A stretch of DNA of 11,891 bases, from NCBI GenBank assembly GCA_009843005.1, contig VYEH01000056.1:1-11891 (forward strand). Reading direction: 5' to 3'. The stretch's first letter is position 1. Every line of letters begins with the position of its first letter. Of this stretch, positions 1 through 6,736 are shown piece after piece. Both the position numbers and the translations under genes were made by a program. The stretch comes from Pseudomonadota bacterium. GTDB lineage: Bacteria; Pseudomonadota; Gammaproteobacteria; Steroidobacterales; Rariloculaceae. The notes beneath the pieces were generated by a model, which was not told the origin of the DNA, did not search any database, and saw only the letters and a program-made list of their open reading frames with translations.

Positions 1-137
1 GAGCCAGCAACCGCATGGTGCGCGAATTCCTCGAGTACCAGCCCTATTCGGACATGGATCACTTCCGCCGGGAGATCGGCAAGTACGTGGACGAGGACGA
101 GGTCGGGCGCTTCGAGCGGTACATGACCCTCGATTGA
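1..137 (+). CDS. C-terminal tail of an unrecognised protein (partial, 5' end outside window)
   Basis: An open frame enters the window and is read from base 3 to the TGA at 135-137, giving 44 residues. The peptide is acidic and aromatic, with many Asp, Glu, Tyr, Phe and Arg residues, and ends in YMTLD. It looks like the soluble helical C-terminus of a cytosolic protein: there is no membrane segment and no cysteine motif. I do not recognise the family from this tail. A strong hairpin begins about 30 bp after the stop, so the gene probably closes a transcription unit separate from moaB. The codon pattern is GC-rich at third positions, like the neighbouring genes, which supports it being real coding sequence. 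Confidence 0.6.
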   Translation, partial: ASNRMVREFLEYQPYSDMDHFRREIGKYVDEDEVGRFERYMTLD

Positions 138-168
138 CCGCCCAACACTTTTATCGGAGCCCAACAGC

Positions 169-197
169 GGCCCCGGCTGGGGGAACTTGCCGGGGCC
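169..197 (+). terminator. Perfect 9-bp GC-rich hairpin after the first gene
   Basis: The arms GGCCCCGGC (169-177) and GCCGGGGCC (189-197) are perfect complements around an 11-nt loop. The hairpin starts 31 bp after the stop codon at 137 and is followed by a pyrimidine-rich stretch (CTGCTTCTCC), not a clean T-run. The placement fits an intrinsic-like terminator separating the partial gene from moaB. The weak T tract leaves open a purely structural or Rho-assisted role. Confidence 0.5.
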
Positions 198-272
198 CTG
201 CTTCTCCCCACCAGCGGCACGACTGGCGGGGTTCCTTGCGGGACGCCGGATATCCTGCCATGTTATCGCCCC

Positions 273-803
273 ATGCCGGAGGCGAAACCCAGGGAACTGA
301 TCCCGCTCAACATCGCGGTACTGACCGTATCCGATACCCGTGACGAGGTCTCGGACCGCTCAGGCGCGCTGCTGGTGCAGCGGCTGACCCGGGGCGGCCA
401 CCGCCTTCACGAGAAGGCGATTGTGCGGGACGATCCTAATGCCATCAGCGCTCGTGTCTCCGGCTGGATCGGCGCTCCCGAAGTCGAGGTGGTGATCACC
501 ACCGGCGGCACCGGCGTGACCGGCCGCGACGGCACGCCCGAGGCGGTCGCACCGCTGCTTGAGAAAACCATCGACGGATTCGGCGAACTCTTCCGGGCCA
601 TCTCGTACGAGGAGATCGGTACGTCGAGCATCCAGTCCCGCTGCCTCGCAGGAGTGGCCAACGGTACCTATATCTTCTGCCTGCCCGGCTCCACCAACGC
701 CTGCGCCACGGGCTGGGACAGGATCATCGCCATGCAACTGGATTACCGGACCCGTCCGTGCAACCTGGCTGAGCTGTTGCCTCGCCTGAAGGAGACGGGC
801 TAA
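273..803 (+). CDS. moaB: MoaB-type molybdenum cofactor biosynthesis protein
   Basis: The 176-residue protein matches the MoaB/MogA molybdopterin-binding fold along its whole length. An N-terminal strand IAVLTVSDTRDE (residues 14-25) leads into VVITTGGTGVTGRDGTPEA (about 73-91), which carries the GGTG loop (78-81). Further on are the FGELFRxxSYEEIGTSSIQSR segment and the LPGSTNAC loop, both family hallmarks. MoaB-type proteins bind molybdopterin and are linked to its adenylylation before metal insertion in the cytoplasm. Escherichia coli MoaB has about the same length and begins similarly, which supports the ATG at 273; an ATG at 260 is out of frame. No clear Shine-Dalgarno is visible. No other molybdenum-cofactor gene lies in the window, and the next gene is 135 bp away, so moaB may be alone. 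Confidence 0.93.
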   Translation: MPEAKPRELIPLNIAVLTVSDTRDEVSDRSGALLVQRLTRGGHRLHEKAIVRDDPNAISARVSGWIGAPEVEVVITTGGTGVTGRDGTPEAVAPLLEKTIDGFGELFRAISYEEIGTSSIQSRCLAGVANGTYIFCLPGSTNACATGWDRIIAMQLDYRTRPCNLAELLPRLKETG

Positions 804-938
804 ATTTCTCCCCCTCCGAAAGCGGCCTGACAAGCGGCCCGCCGACGGCGAGTTCCTATCAGGATTTCATGCGGCCGCAACTTCATGCGTTACTCTGCCC
901 ATAGCGGACTACCGACGAAACAAGGAATTGGAGAAACC

Positions 939-1211
939 ATGCGAATCACCGCCGAGATCAGTCTGTATCCCCTGCGGGACGACTACATTCCCGCCGTGCA
1001 GTCCTTCATCCACGTCTTGCGCGATCAGCCGGGCATCGAGATCCGCGTCAACCAGATGAGCACGCAACTCACGGGTGAGCTTCGCGACGTCAGCCGTGCG
1101 GTGGAACGTACCCTTGAGAAGTCCTTCGAGTCGGACGGCCCCCAGGCCCTGGTGGCGAAGTATCTGAACGCGGACCTGCCGCTGGACGAACCGCCGGATC
1201 TGGGTACCTGA
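939..1211 (+). CDS. YkoF-like thiamine/hydroxymethylpyrimidine-binding protein
   Basis: This is a 90-residue cytosolic protein beginning MRITAEISLYPL. It then has a helix (DDYIPAVQSFIHVL), a strand (IEIRVNQMSTQLTGE) and a helix (VSRAVERTLEKSF), ending with a strand around ALVAKYLNADL. That beta-alpha-beta-beta-alpha-beta order and the N-x-MST-x-L-x-GE stretch resemble single-domain members of the YkoF/thiamine-binding family. In the Bacillus subtilis protein a related domain binds thiamine or its pyrimidine. The ATG at 939 is chosen over one at 885 because GGAG (930-933) sits 5 bp upstream and the family starts there. It lies 9 bp before the PnuC-like gene, so the two are almost certainly co-transcribed. 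The fold assignment is fairly firm; the ligand is inferred from family and context. Confidence 0.78.
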   Translation: MRITAEISLYPLRDDYIPAVQSFIHVLRDQPGIEIRVNQMSTQLTGELRDVSRAVERTLEKSFESDGPQALVAKYLNADLPLDEPPDLGT

Positions 1212-1220
1212 TCCATAGCA

Positions 1221-1817
1221 ATGATCGACTATCTGAGCGCCGCGTGGGCGGCGCTGTCCATCGCGGAGGCGGCGGGCGTGTCGCTGGCCATCGCCTACGT
1301 GGTTCTGGCGATCCGCCAGAATATCCTCTGCTGGGCGGCAGCGCTGGCAAGCGCCCTGATCTTCATGACTGTATTCCATGCCGCCCTCCTGTACCTGCAA
1401 GCCGCGCTGCAGATCTTCTACGCGGCCATGGCGGTCTACGGTTGGCATCAGTGGCGTTACGCCGGAGACCGGGGCACCGGAGTCAGCGTTCATACCTGGA
1501 AAATGGCCCGGCATGTCCGGGTCGTGGCGGGAATCGCCGCCGTCACCCTGCTCGTGGGGTGGGTCATGAGCAGGACCGACGCGCCTTTCCCCTATGTCGA
1601 GGCCCTCGTCACCGTGGCAGCCATCGTCACCACCTTCATGATGGCGCGCAAGGTGCTGGAAGCCTGGATCTACTGGTTGGCGATCGACAGCATTTCAATC
1701 AATCTTTATCTGGCCATGGACCTATACCTGACGGCTCTGCTGTTCACGTTCTATCTCGTCCTTTCCGTGTTGGGCTTCCTGCGCTGGCGCCGCGACTACC
1801 TGGCGGGCGCCGCCTGA
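1221..1817 (+). CDS. PnuC-family vitamin transporter (thiamine or nicotinamide riboside)
   Basis: The 198-residue protein is strongly hydrophobic, with about six to seven membrane segments, as expected for PnuC facilitators of the inner membrane. Recognisable family features are the QxxxQIFY...YGWHQW stretch (residues 60-78) and the late EAWIYWLAIDSISI motif (147-160), which contains the WxxW pair W149/W152 of the binding site. PnuC proteins carry nicotinamide riboside, and the PnuT branch carries thiamine; both are trapped inside by phosphorylation. I cannot read the substrate from sequence alone. The neighbours argue for thiamine: a YkoF-like protein ends 9 bp upstream, and the kinase 4 bp downstream has a choline/thiamine-kinase fold, not the P-loop fold of nicotinamide riboside kinases. 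No gene for NAD synthesis is nearby. Family call very likely, substrate uncertain. Confidence 0.88.
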   Translation: MIDYLSAAWAALSIAEAAGVSLAIAYVVLAIRQNILCWAAALASALIFMTVFHAALLYLQAALQIFYAAMAVYGWHQWRYAGDRGTGVSVHTWKMARHVRVVAGIAAVTLLVGWVMSRTDAPFPYVEALVTVAAIVTTFMMARKVLEAWIYWLAIDSISINLYLAMDLYLTALLFTFYLVLSVLGFLRWRRDYLAGAA

Positions 1818-1821
1818 GCCC

Positions 1822-2745
1822 ATGATCGAACCGGCGACACTTGAGAGGCTTGCCGGACTCCTGGGGGTGGCGGCTGCGGAACTGCAGGTGCAGCCGCTGC
1901 CCGGCGGGATCAGCAATCGCGGCTGCCTGCTGAGCCGCGGCAGCGACCGCTGGGCCGTCCGCGTGCCGTTGGCTTCCGGCGCCGGTGACGTTTTCGATAC
2001 CAGCCAGGCCTTCGACACCGGCGTGACCCCTGGCACCGGCCTGACGCTGCGTATCGAGGACGAACTGCGGGTGCTGGAGGTGGCCGGCGCGGCAGGGCTG
2101 GCCCCCGAGGTGCTTGCACACGATGCAGACTCCGGCGCGCTGGTCACGCGATACCTGACGGGAGCGGAACCCCTGACCGCCGAACAGGCCCGGAGCGACG
2201 TAAACATCGAGCGTATCGCCACTGTCTTGCGCCGCCTGCACGGCCTGCCTGCCCCTGTCGGCGTCGGTGCGTTCCAACCGACGGAACCGGCACGCGTCTA
2301 TACCCGGAGCGCGCACTCCGCACCGGACTCTGAGATCGACGGGGTGAATGAACTCCGCCGCTGGAGTACGGAGTTCAGGCAGTTGGCTGAAACCCATGAA
2401 GCCGAGTTTTCCCGGGCAGTGCTCTGTCACAATGACCTCGTGGCCGCCAACATCCTCGACGACGGTCGGCTCTGGTTGGTGGACTTCGAATACGCGGTTC
2501 GCGCCGACCCCATTCTCGATCTGGCCGGCCTCGCCGGATTGAACGGATTCGGCCCGACCCACTGCAATCGCCTGCTGGATGCATATTACGGACCGGGGTG
2601 CGCTCCGATTGACCTCGCGCAACTCAATCAGGTGATCAGGCTGGTCCGGTTGATGGCTTTTTTCTGGGCTCTTGTACACGGCGGCAACCGTGCGACCGAC
2701 GACCAGGCGCGCTTTGCCGCTTCGATGGCGGCAGTGCTAAGGTAG
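1822..2745 (+). CDS. Choline/thiamine-kinase-fold phosphotransferase
   Basis: The 307-residue protein belongs to the APH/choline-kinase fold. The N-lobe carries a LPGGISNRG nucleotide loop (26-34) and WAVRVP (44-49). The C-lobe has the catalytic motif CHNDLVAANIL (H203, D205, N210) and the metal-binding DFEYA (D221-E223), the DFE form typical of choline, ethanolamine and thiamine kinases. The start lies 4 bp after the transporter stop, so the two are co-translated or at least in one operon. The likely task is ATP-dependent phosphorylation of the imported vitamin, which would hold it in the cell. One oddity is an extra Thr/Asp/Gly-rich segment (about residues 55-75) between WAVRVP and the conserved RIEDE (77-81), where relatives usually have only a few residues. 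The substrate could also be choline or an amino-sugar alcohol; thiamine rests on context. Confidence 0.82.
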   Translation: MIEPATLERLAGLLGVAAAELQVQPLPGGISNRGCLLSRGSDRWAVRVPLASGAGDVFDTSQAFDTGVTPGTGLTLRIEDELRVLEVAGAAGLAPEVLAHDADSGALVTRYLTGAEPLTAEQARSDVNIERIATVLRRLHGLPAPVGVGAFQPTEPARVYTRSAHSAPDSEIDGVNELRRWSTEFRQLAETHEAEFSRAVLCHNDLVAANILDDGRLWLVDFEYAVRADPILDLAGLAGLNGFGPTHCNRLLDAYYGPGCAPIDLAQLNQVIRLVRLMAFFWALVHGGNRATDDQARFAASMAAVLR

Positions 2746-2779
2746 CGCCGATTTTTTGCCGCTCCAGAGGGAGTCCAAC

Positions 2780-3658
2780 GTGTCGAACAAAGTCGCCTTT
2801 CTGGGTCTGGGTGTCATGGGGTACCCCATGGCCGGATGGCTGAGCCAAGCAGGACACGAGGTGACGGTCTATAACCGGACCTCCGACAAGGCGCGGCGCT
2901 GGTGCGACCAGCACGGAGGCGCGCGGGCCGACGCCGCGGCGGACGCGGTTGCCGGCAAGGAGTTCGTTTTCTCCTGCCTCGGCGACGACCCCGACCTGCG
3001 CGAGGTCTTCCTCGACCAGGGCGCTATCGACGCCATGCAGCCCGGCTCCACGCTGATCGATCACACCACGGCCTCGGCGGACATGGCGAGGGAACTGGCC
3101 TCGGCCGGCGCCGAACGCGGCGTGCAATGCCTGGATGCCCCGGTCTCGGGCGGACAGGCGGGCGCCGAACAGGGCAAGTTGACCGTCATGGCGGGCGGCG
3201 ACGCGGAAGCGTTCCGCCGGGCCGAGCCGCTGATCCGCTGCTTCGCCGGTACGGTCAGGCTCATGGGCGGCTCGGGTTGCGGCCAACTCACCAAGATGGT
3301 CAACCAGATCGCCATCGCCGGACTCGTTCAGGGCCTCTCCGAAGCGTTGAATTTCGCCCGCCGGGCCGAACTGAATCCACAGAAGGCGGTGGAGGTCATC
3401 AGCCAGGGCGCCGCCCAGTCCTGGCAGATGGACAACCGCTGGGAAACCATGATGGCCGGGGAGTTCGAGTTCGGCTTTGCCGTGGAGTGGATGAGAAAGG
3501 ATCTTCGGATCTGCCTGCAGGAAGCCCGGCGCAACGGTGCGGAACTGCCCGTTGCTGCGCTGGTGGACCAATTCTATTCAGACGTGGAAGGCATGGGCGG
3601 CGGGCGCTGGGACACCAGCAGCCTCATCGCGCGCCTGAACCGTAATCCGTCCGCATAA
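2780..3658 (+). CDS. Beta-hydroxyacid dehydrogenase (3-hydroxyisobutyrate / tartronate-semialdehyde reductase family)
   Basis: Read from GTG 2780, the protein has 292 residues, the usual family length. The Rossmann motif VAFLGLGVMGYPMA lies at 5-18 (GxGxMG at 9-14) and the NRT at the end of strand 2 suggests NADP preference. The substrate motif DAPVSGGQAGAEQGKL and the GSGCGQLTKMVNQ segment with catalytic Lys172 follow. KxxNQ, not KxxNN, is what GarR-type tartronate-semialdehyde reductases show. The GTG is preferred because AGAGGGAG (2766-2773) lies 6 bp upstream; a TTG at 2756 has no such site. It starts 34 bp after the kinase gene and may share its transcript, though no functional link to vitamin uptake is evident. 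Specific substrate (hydroxyisobutyrate, tartronate semialdehyde, succinic semialdehyde) cannot be fixed. Confidence 0.88.
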   Translation: MSNKVAFLGLGVMGYPMAGWLSQAGHEVTVYNRTSDKARRWCDQHGGARADAAADAVAGKEFVFSCLGDDPDLREVFLDQGAIDAMQPGSTLIDHTTASADMARELASAGAERGVQCLDAPVSGGQAGAEQGKLTVMAGGDAEAFRRAEPLIRCFAGTVRLMGGSGCGQLTKMVNQIAIAGLVQGLSEALNFARRAELNPQKAVEVISQGAAQSWQMDNRWETMMAGEFEFGFAVEWMRKDLRICLQEARRNGAELPVAALVDQFYSDVEGMGGGRWDTSSLIARLNRNPSA

Positions 3659-3713
3659 TCCATCCGAAGAACCTGACCGAAGAGCCCGTCAGCAAAGCTC
3701 GTTCGAATCAACC

Positions 3714-4583
3714 ATGAAACCGATCCTGGCCGACCTGCTCAGGCTCCTGGAACTGGAGCAGCTGGAGGACAACTTCTTTCGCGGCGAGAGCCGGGACATC
3801 GGCAGCCGCCGCGTGTTCGGCGGGCAGGTGCTGGGCCAGGCGCTGAGCGCCGCGAGCTACACCGTGGACAAGTTCACGGTTCACTCGCTGCACGCCTATT
3901 TCCTCCGCGCCGGAGATGTCGAGGCGCCGATCCTGTACGAGGTCGACCGCGCCCGGGACGGCCGAAGTTTCAGCAATCGCCGGGTGGTCGCCGTTCAGCA
4001 CGGCCGTCCCATCTTCAACATGACCGCTTCATTCCAGAAGCCGGAGACGGGAATCGAGCACCAACCCGAGGCCCCGGACGTACCTCCCCCCGAAGAACTT
4101 GCCGAACTGCGTGACGTGCCGGCGGCGAGCATGCAGAACGTGCCACAGAAGATGCGCCGGTACCTGAAACGCAAGCGTCCCATCGAGATGAAGCCGGTGG
4201 AATCGGTGGACCTGCTGACCAGAGCGCCGAGAGAACCCCGCCGCCACCTCTGGATACGCACGGTCGACGACTTGCCCGACGATGCCGACCTGCACCGCAA
4301 TCTGCTCGCCTACATCTCCGACTACCAGTTGGTGGGAACGACCATCCTGCCCCACGGCATCCGCTGGGAGCAGGACAACGTGCAGATGGCGAGCCTGGAT
4401 CACGCCATGTGGTTCCACCGACCGTTCCGCGCGGACCGATGGCTGCTGTATTGCATGGAAAGCCCTAACGCCTCCGGCTCACGGGGACTCGCCACCGGCC
4501 GGTTCTTCGACGAGAACGGCAAGCTGGTGGCTTCCACCGCCCAGGAAGGCCTGATCCGCATCTGGCCGCAGCCCGGGGAATGA
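3714..4583 (+). CDS. tesB: Acyl-CoA thioesterase II
   Basis: The 289-residue protein is a double-hotdog TesB, which hydrolyses acyl-CoA to free fatty acid and CoA in the cytosol. The first hotdog shows FRGESRDIG, RVFGGQVLGQAL and VHSLHAYFLRAGD, followed by the central DGRSFSNRRVVAVQHGRPIFNM. The second hotdog has YISDYQLVGT, MASLDHAMWFHRPF and ASTAQEGLIR. By alignment to Escherichia coli TesB, the Asp-Thr-Gln triad corresponds to D203 (in ISDYQ), S227 (Ser for Thr, just before LDH) and Q277. Length equals that of the E. coli enzyme (286). The gene begins 55 bp after the dehydrogenase stop, on the same strand, and has no obvious Shine-Dalgarno. Together with the dehydrogenase it suggests carboxylic-acid or acyl-CoA metabolism, but a shared pathway is a guess. 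Confidence 0.95.
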   Translation: MKPILADLLRLLELEQLEDNFFRGESRDIGSRRVFGGQVLGQALSAASYTVDKFTVHSLHAYFLRAGDVEAPILYEVDRARDGRSFSNRRVVAVQHGRPIFNMTASFQKPETGIEHQPEAPDVPPPEELAELRDVPAASMQNVPQKMRRYLKRKRPIEMKPVESVDLLTRAPREPRRHLWIRTVDDLPDDADLHRNLLAYISDYQLVGTTILPHGIRWEQDNVQMASLDHAMWFHRPFRADRWLLYCMESPNASGSRGLATGRFFDENGKLVASTAQEGLIRIWPQPGE

Positions 4584-4660
4584 GCGGGCCGGCTGTTGTC
4601 GGACGCAACAAGACTAAAGTAGGATTTTCGTAGGCCATGCTCCGGACGGGTAGATAGAGA

Positions 4661-5089
4661 ATGAAGTCTGTGCAACATCCCCTGATCGCAGGTTTGCTGA
4701 TGATCGGCTCCCTGGCTGCGGCGGCTGTCTCTGCCCACCACAATCCGGGGGTTTACTTCGATCTGGGGGCGGTCGTGATTCACCGCGACGTCATAGCCGT
4801 GTCCTTCACGCCCTCCAATCCCCAAGGACGGTTGGTCTACTCGATGGCGGACACCGACGGCGCCATGAGAGAGTGGGTCGCCGAGCTTCCGGCCAACAAC
4901 ATGATGCGCCGCAACGGTGTGGAGAGCGACATGATCCAGTCCGGCGACAGGCTCACGCTACGCGGCAATCCGGGCCGCCAGGGCGCGACGATGCTGCGCA
5001 TCACCCACGCGCTCCTGCCCAGTGGCCACGTGGCCACCTTCTACTCACCGCAGGGAACGGGTTCGCTGGAAGATCTCGAAGTGAACTGA
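4661..5089 (+). CDS. Small exported protein of the DUF6152 type
   Basis: The 142-residue protein starts with a typical Sec signal peptide: a basic N-terminus, a hydrophobic core LIAGLLMIGSLAAAAV and an AxA-like site, with cleavage expected after A25. The mature protein would then begin HHNPGVYF. The rest is a small beta-rich domain: VIHRDVIAVSFTPSNPQGRLVYSMAD, then EWVAELPANNMMRRNGVESDMIQSGD and LTLRGNPGRQGATMLRI. This order (AHH start, a G/x-V strand, NP, W-x-x-E, a GD turn) matches what I know of DUF6152 proteins, whose function is undetermined. An N-terminal His-His after processing raises the possibility of metal binding in the periplasm. It follows tesB by 77 bp and faces the convergent carbonic-anhydrase-family gene. 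Confidence 0.72.
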   Translation: MKSVQHPLIAGLLMIGSLAAAAVSAHHNPGVYFDLGAVVIHRDVIAVSFTPSNPQGRLVYSMADTDGAMREWVAELPANNMMRRNGVESDMIQSGDRLTLRGNPGRQGATMLRITHALLPSGHVATFYSPQGTGSLEDLEVN

Positions 5090-5153
5090 GCGGAGTTTGC
5101 CAGAAGCCGCGGAGTTTACCCGGAGTGAATCCGTTGCTGCCCGCAAAGCCAAT

Positions 5154-5696
5154 TCAACCGGACGGGACCCCGGGCGTTACCGGCGAAAGCTTTTCACGAT
5201 AGTACCTGCCTCGCTGCACGTAGTGCTCGGCGCTCCACTTGAGGAACTCGATTTCCTCATCGGTGACCTCGCGGATTCGCTTGCCCGGCGTACCCACGAT
5301 CAGCGAACGGTCGGGGAACCGCTTGCCCTCCGTGACCAGCGCCTGGGCGCCCACAATGCAGTACTTGCCGAGAACGGCATGGCTGAGGATGGTCGCGCCC
5401 ATGCCGATCAGCGACCCGGCGCCGATATAGCAGCCGTGTACGGTTGCCGAATGGCCGACGTTTACCTCCTCTTCGAGAACCACGGGGGCGCCTGCGTCGA
5501 CGTGGAACATCGAGCCGTCCTGTATGTTGCTCCGGTCTCCGATGACGATCTTGTCGTTGTCCGCACGCAGCACCGCGCTGAACCAGACGCTCGCGTCCTC
5601 GCCCAGAATCACCTGGCCGATAACCGCAGCATTGGGTGCGACGAAATACCGGTCACCGACCGTCTGCACCCGGTATTCATCCAGGTCGTAAAGCAT
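5154..5696 (-). CDS. Gamma-carbonic-anhydrase family hexapeptide-repeat protein (YrdA/PaaY-like)
   Basis: The 180-residue protein is a left-handed beta-helix built from hexapeptide repeats such as VIGQVILGEDASVW, VIGDRSNIQDGSMF and YIGAGSLIGMGATI. It ends with a C-terminal helix (TDEEIEFLKWSAEHYV). The three zinc ligands of gamma-class carbonic anhydrases are in place: H65 (FHVD), H82 (NVGHS) and H87 (TVHG). The family includes true carbonic anhydrases and many YrdA/PaaY relatives without proven activity; the acidic loop of archaeal Cam is missing, as in the YrdA branch. A good Shine-Dalgarno GGAGG lies about 10 bp before the ATG. It starts 49 bp after gpmA on the same strand, so the two are likely one transcript. 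Confidence 0.93.
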   Translation of the reverse strand: MLYDLDEYRVQTVGDRYFVAPNAAVIGQVILGEDASVWFSAVLRADNDKIVIGDRSNIQDGSMFHVDAGAPVVLEEEVNVGHSATVHGCYIGAGSLIGMGATILSHAVLGKYCIVGAQALVTEGKRFPDRSLIVGTPGKRIREVTDEEIEFLKWSAEHYVQRGRYYREKLSPVTPGVPSG

Positions 5697-5745
5697 TGTG
5701 GGTGGTCCTCCGTGGTCCTGTTATCTGCGCCCGCCAGAGCCCGGC

Positions 5746-6513
5746 TCATCCTTTCGCCTGATCCGCCACCGCCTGTGCCGCCGCGGCGATGGCATCGGGA
5801 TCGCCGAGGTACTCAGCCCTCAACGGGCGCAGTTGAGGATCGAGTTCGTAAACCCGGGGCACGCCGGTGGGAATATTGAACTCCGTAATCGCCTGGTCGG
5901 AAATGCCCTCGAGCATCTTTACCAATGCTCGCAGGCTGTTCCCGTGGGCAGCTACCAGAACGTCGCTACCGGCCATCAGCGCCGGCGAGATTCGCTCTTC
6001 CCAGCATGGCCGCACGCGCTCCAGGGTAGTAGCCAGCGACTCCGTGGCCGGCAGGTGCGATTCGTCCAGTCCCCGGTAGCGTGGGTCGAACCGCGGGTGC
6101 CGATCATCGTCCGCTTCAAGCGCGGGTGGCGGAATATCGTACGATCGGCGCCAGATCTTCACCTGCTCGGCGCCGTGACGCGCTGTCGTCTCCGCCTTGT
6201 CCAGACCCTGCAGGGCGCCGTAGTGTCGTTCGTTCAGACGCCAGTCACGGTGCACCGGGACCCACATGAGATCCATCTCGTCGAGGATCAACCACAAGGT
6301 GCGGATGGCTCGGGTCAGAACGGAGGTAAAGGCAACGTCGAAGCCGATCCCCTCCTCCCTGAGTGCAGTTCCCGCCGCCCGCGCCTCGCCAATGCCCTGC
6401 TCAGTCAGATCCACATCCGTCCAGCCGGTGAACAGATTCTCAAGATTCCAATCGCTCTGGCCGTGGCGAACCAGGACCAGCGTTCCGGGCTTAGGAGTAG
6501 CAGTATCGTTCAT
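5746..6513 (-). CDS. gpmA: 2,3-bisphosphoglycerate-dependent phosphoglycerate mutase
   Basis: The 255-residue protein interconverts 3- and 2-phosphoglycerate in glycolysis. The phosphohistidine motif LVRHGQSDWNLENLFTGW (14-31) has R16, H17 and E25. Then come the proton donor region RLNERHYGALQG (E95), and VAAHGNSLRALVK with the second catalytic His190. FNIPTGVPRVYEL near the end is also diagnostic. Length and motifs are those of a complete dPGM. The start is odd: the ATG at 6513 has no Shine-Dalgarno, and homology to the dispersed repeat (6511-6579) reaches the start codon itself, with fragments of a broken ATPase gene beyond it. The native promoter and leader may therefore have been replaced. 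The gene is probably co-transcribed with the carbonic-anhydrase-like gene downstream. Confidence 0.95.
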   Translation of the reverse strand: MNDTATPKPGTLVLVRHGQSDWNLENLFTGWTDVDLTEQGIGEARAAGTALREEGIGFDVAFTSVLTRAIRTLWLILDEMDLMWVPVHRDWRLNERHYGALQGLDKAETTARHGAEQVKIWRRSYDIPPPALEADDDRHPRFDPRYRGLDESHLPATESLATTLERVRPCWEERISPALMAGSDVLVAAHGNSLRALVKMLEGISDQAITEFNIPTGVPRVYELDPQLRPLRAEYLGDPDAIAAAAQAVADQAKG

Positions 6514-6579
6514 GTCGCCGGTATTGTTCGGGCAATGGCACCACAGATCAAGCGAATACCCGCGCGGACAGCCCTCCCG
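6511..6579 (+). repeat. Partial third copy of the dispersed 170-bp repeat
   Basis: Bases 6517-6579 align without gaps to 11773-11835, with 46 of 63 positions identical. Shared blocks include ATTGTTCGG, GATCAAGCGAAT-like sequence and ACAGCCCT. Weaker similarity (TTCATG, as in the copy at 10581) reaches gpmA's start codon. Only the right part of the repeat is present. It abuts the ATPase relic at 6581. Confidence 0.6.
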
Positions 6580-6580
6580 C

Positions 6581-6736
6581 GCCGCTGCGCTTCAAGGTCG
6601 ATGCACGCCGTGTGAAAGCCCCGGAGGGCGCCACCGGGTGTCGGCGGGCAGGCAGGAATCGAAAACGGGGATGTCCCGCTCCAGATAGGTGCGAATGAGG
6701 ACGCGCCGCCAGACGAAGCTGGCCGCATCGCGGCCG
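6581..6736 (-). pseudogene. Scrambled relic of a DUF4143-type ATPase gene
   Basis: Two fragments of a gene very close to the intact ATPase at 9362-10540 are fused here. Bases 6641-6735 match 9963-10057 with three mismatches, including a run of 77 identical bases (6655-6731); this encodes residues 162-193 of the intact protein, around RRVLIRTYLERDIPVFDSR. Bases 6581-6631 match 9466-9517 with three mismatches and a one-base deletion, encoding residues 342-358 (GFHTACADIEAQRR). The 445 bp between them in the intact gene are replaced by 9 bp, and the two pieces lie in different frames. Both are in the same strand and order as in the intact gene. Neither the P-loop nor the nuclease-like end survives, so it cannot encode a working protein. 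It stops exactly at the stop codon of the neighbouring regulator. Confidence 0.85.

Noticed and set aside
804..938. Possible TPP riboswitch before the YkoF-like/PnuC/kinase operon
   Set aside because: None of the conserved TPP-aptamer blocks (CUGAGA, ACCUGAUC-type sequence, GCGNAGGNA) can be found in this gap or its reverse complement.
5698..6615. Long plus-strand frame opposite gpmA
   Set aside because: gpmA has all catalytic motifs on the other strand. The only interesting part, its C-terminal end, is explained by the repeat fragment at 6517-6579.
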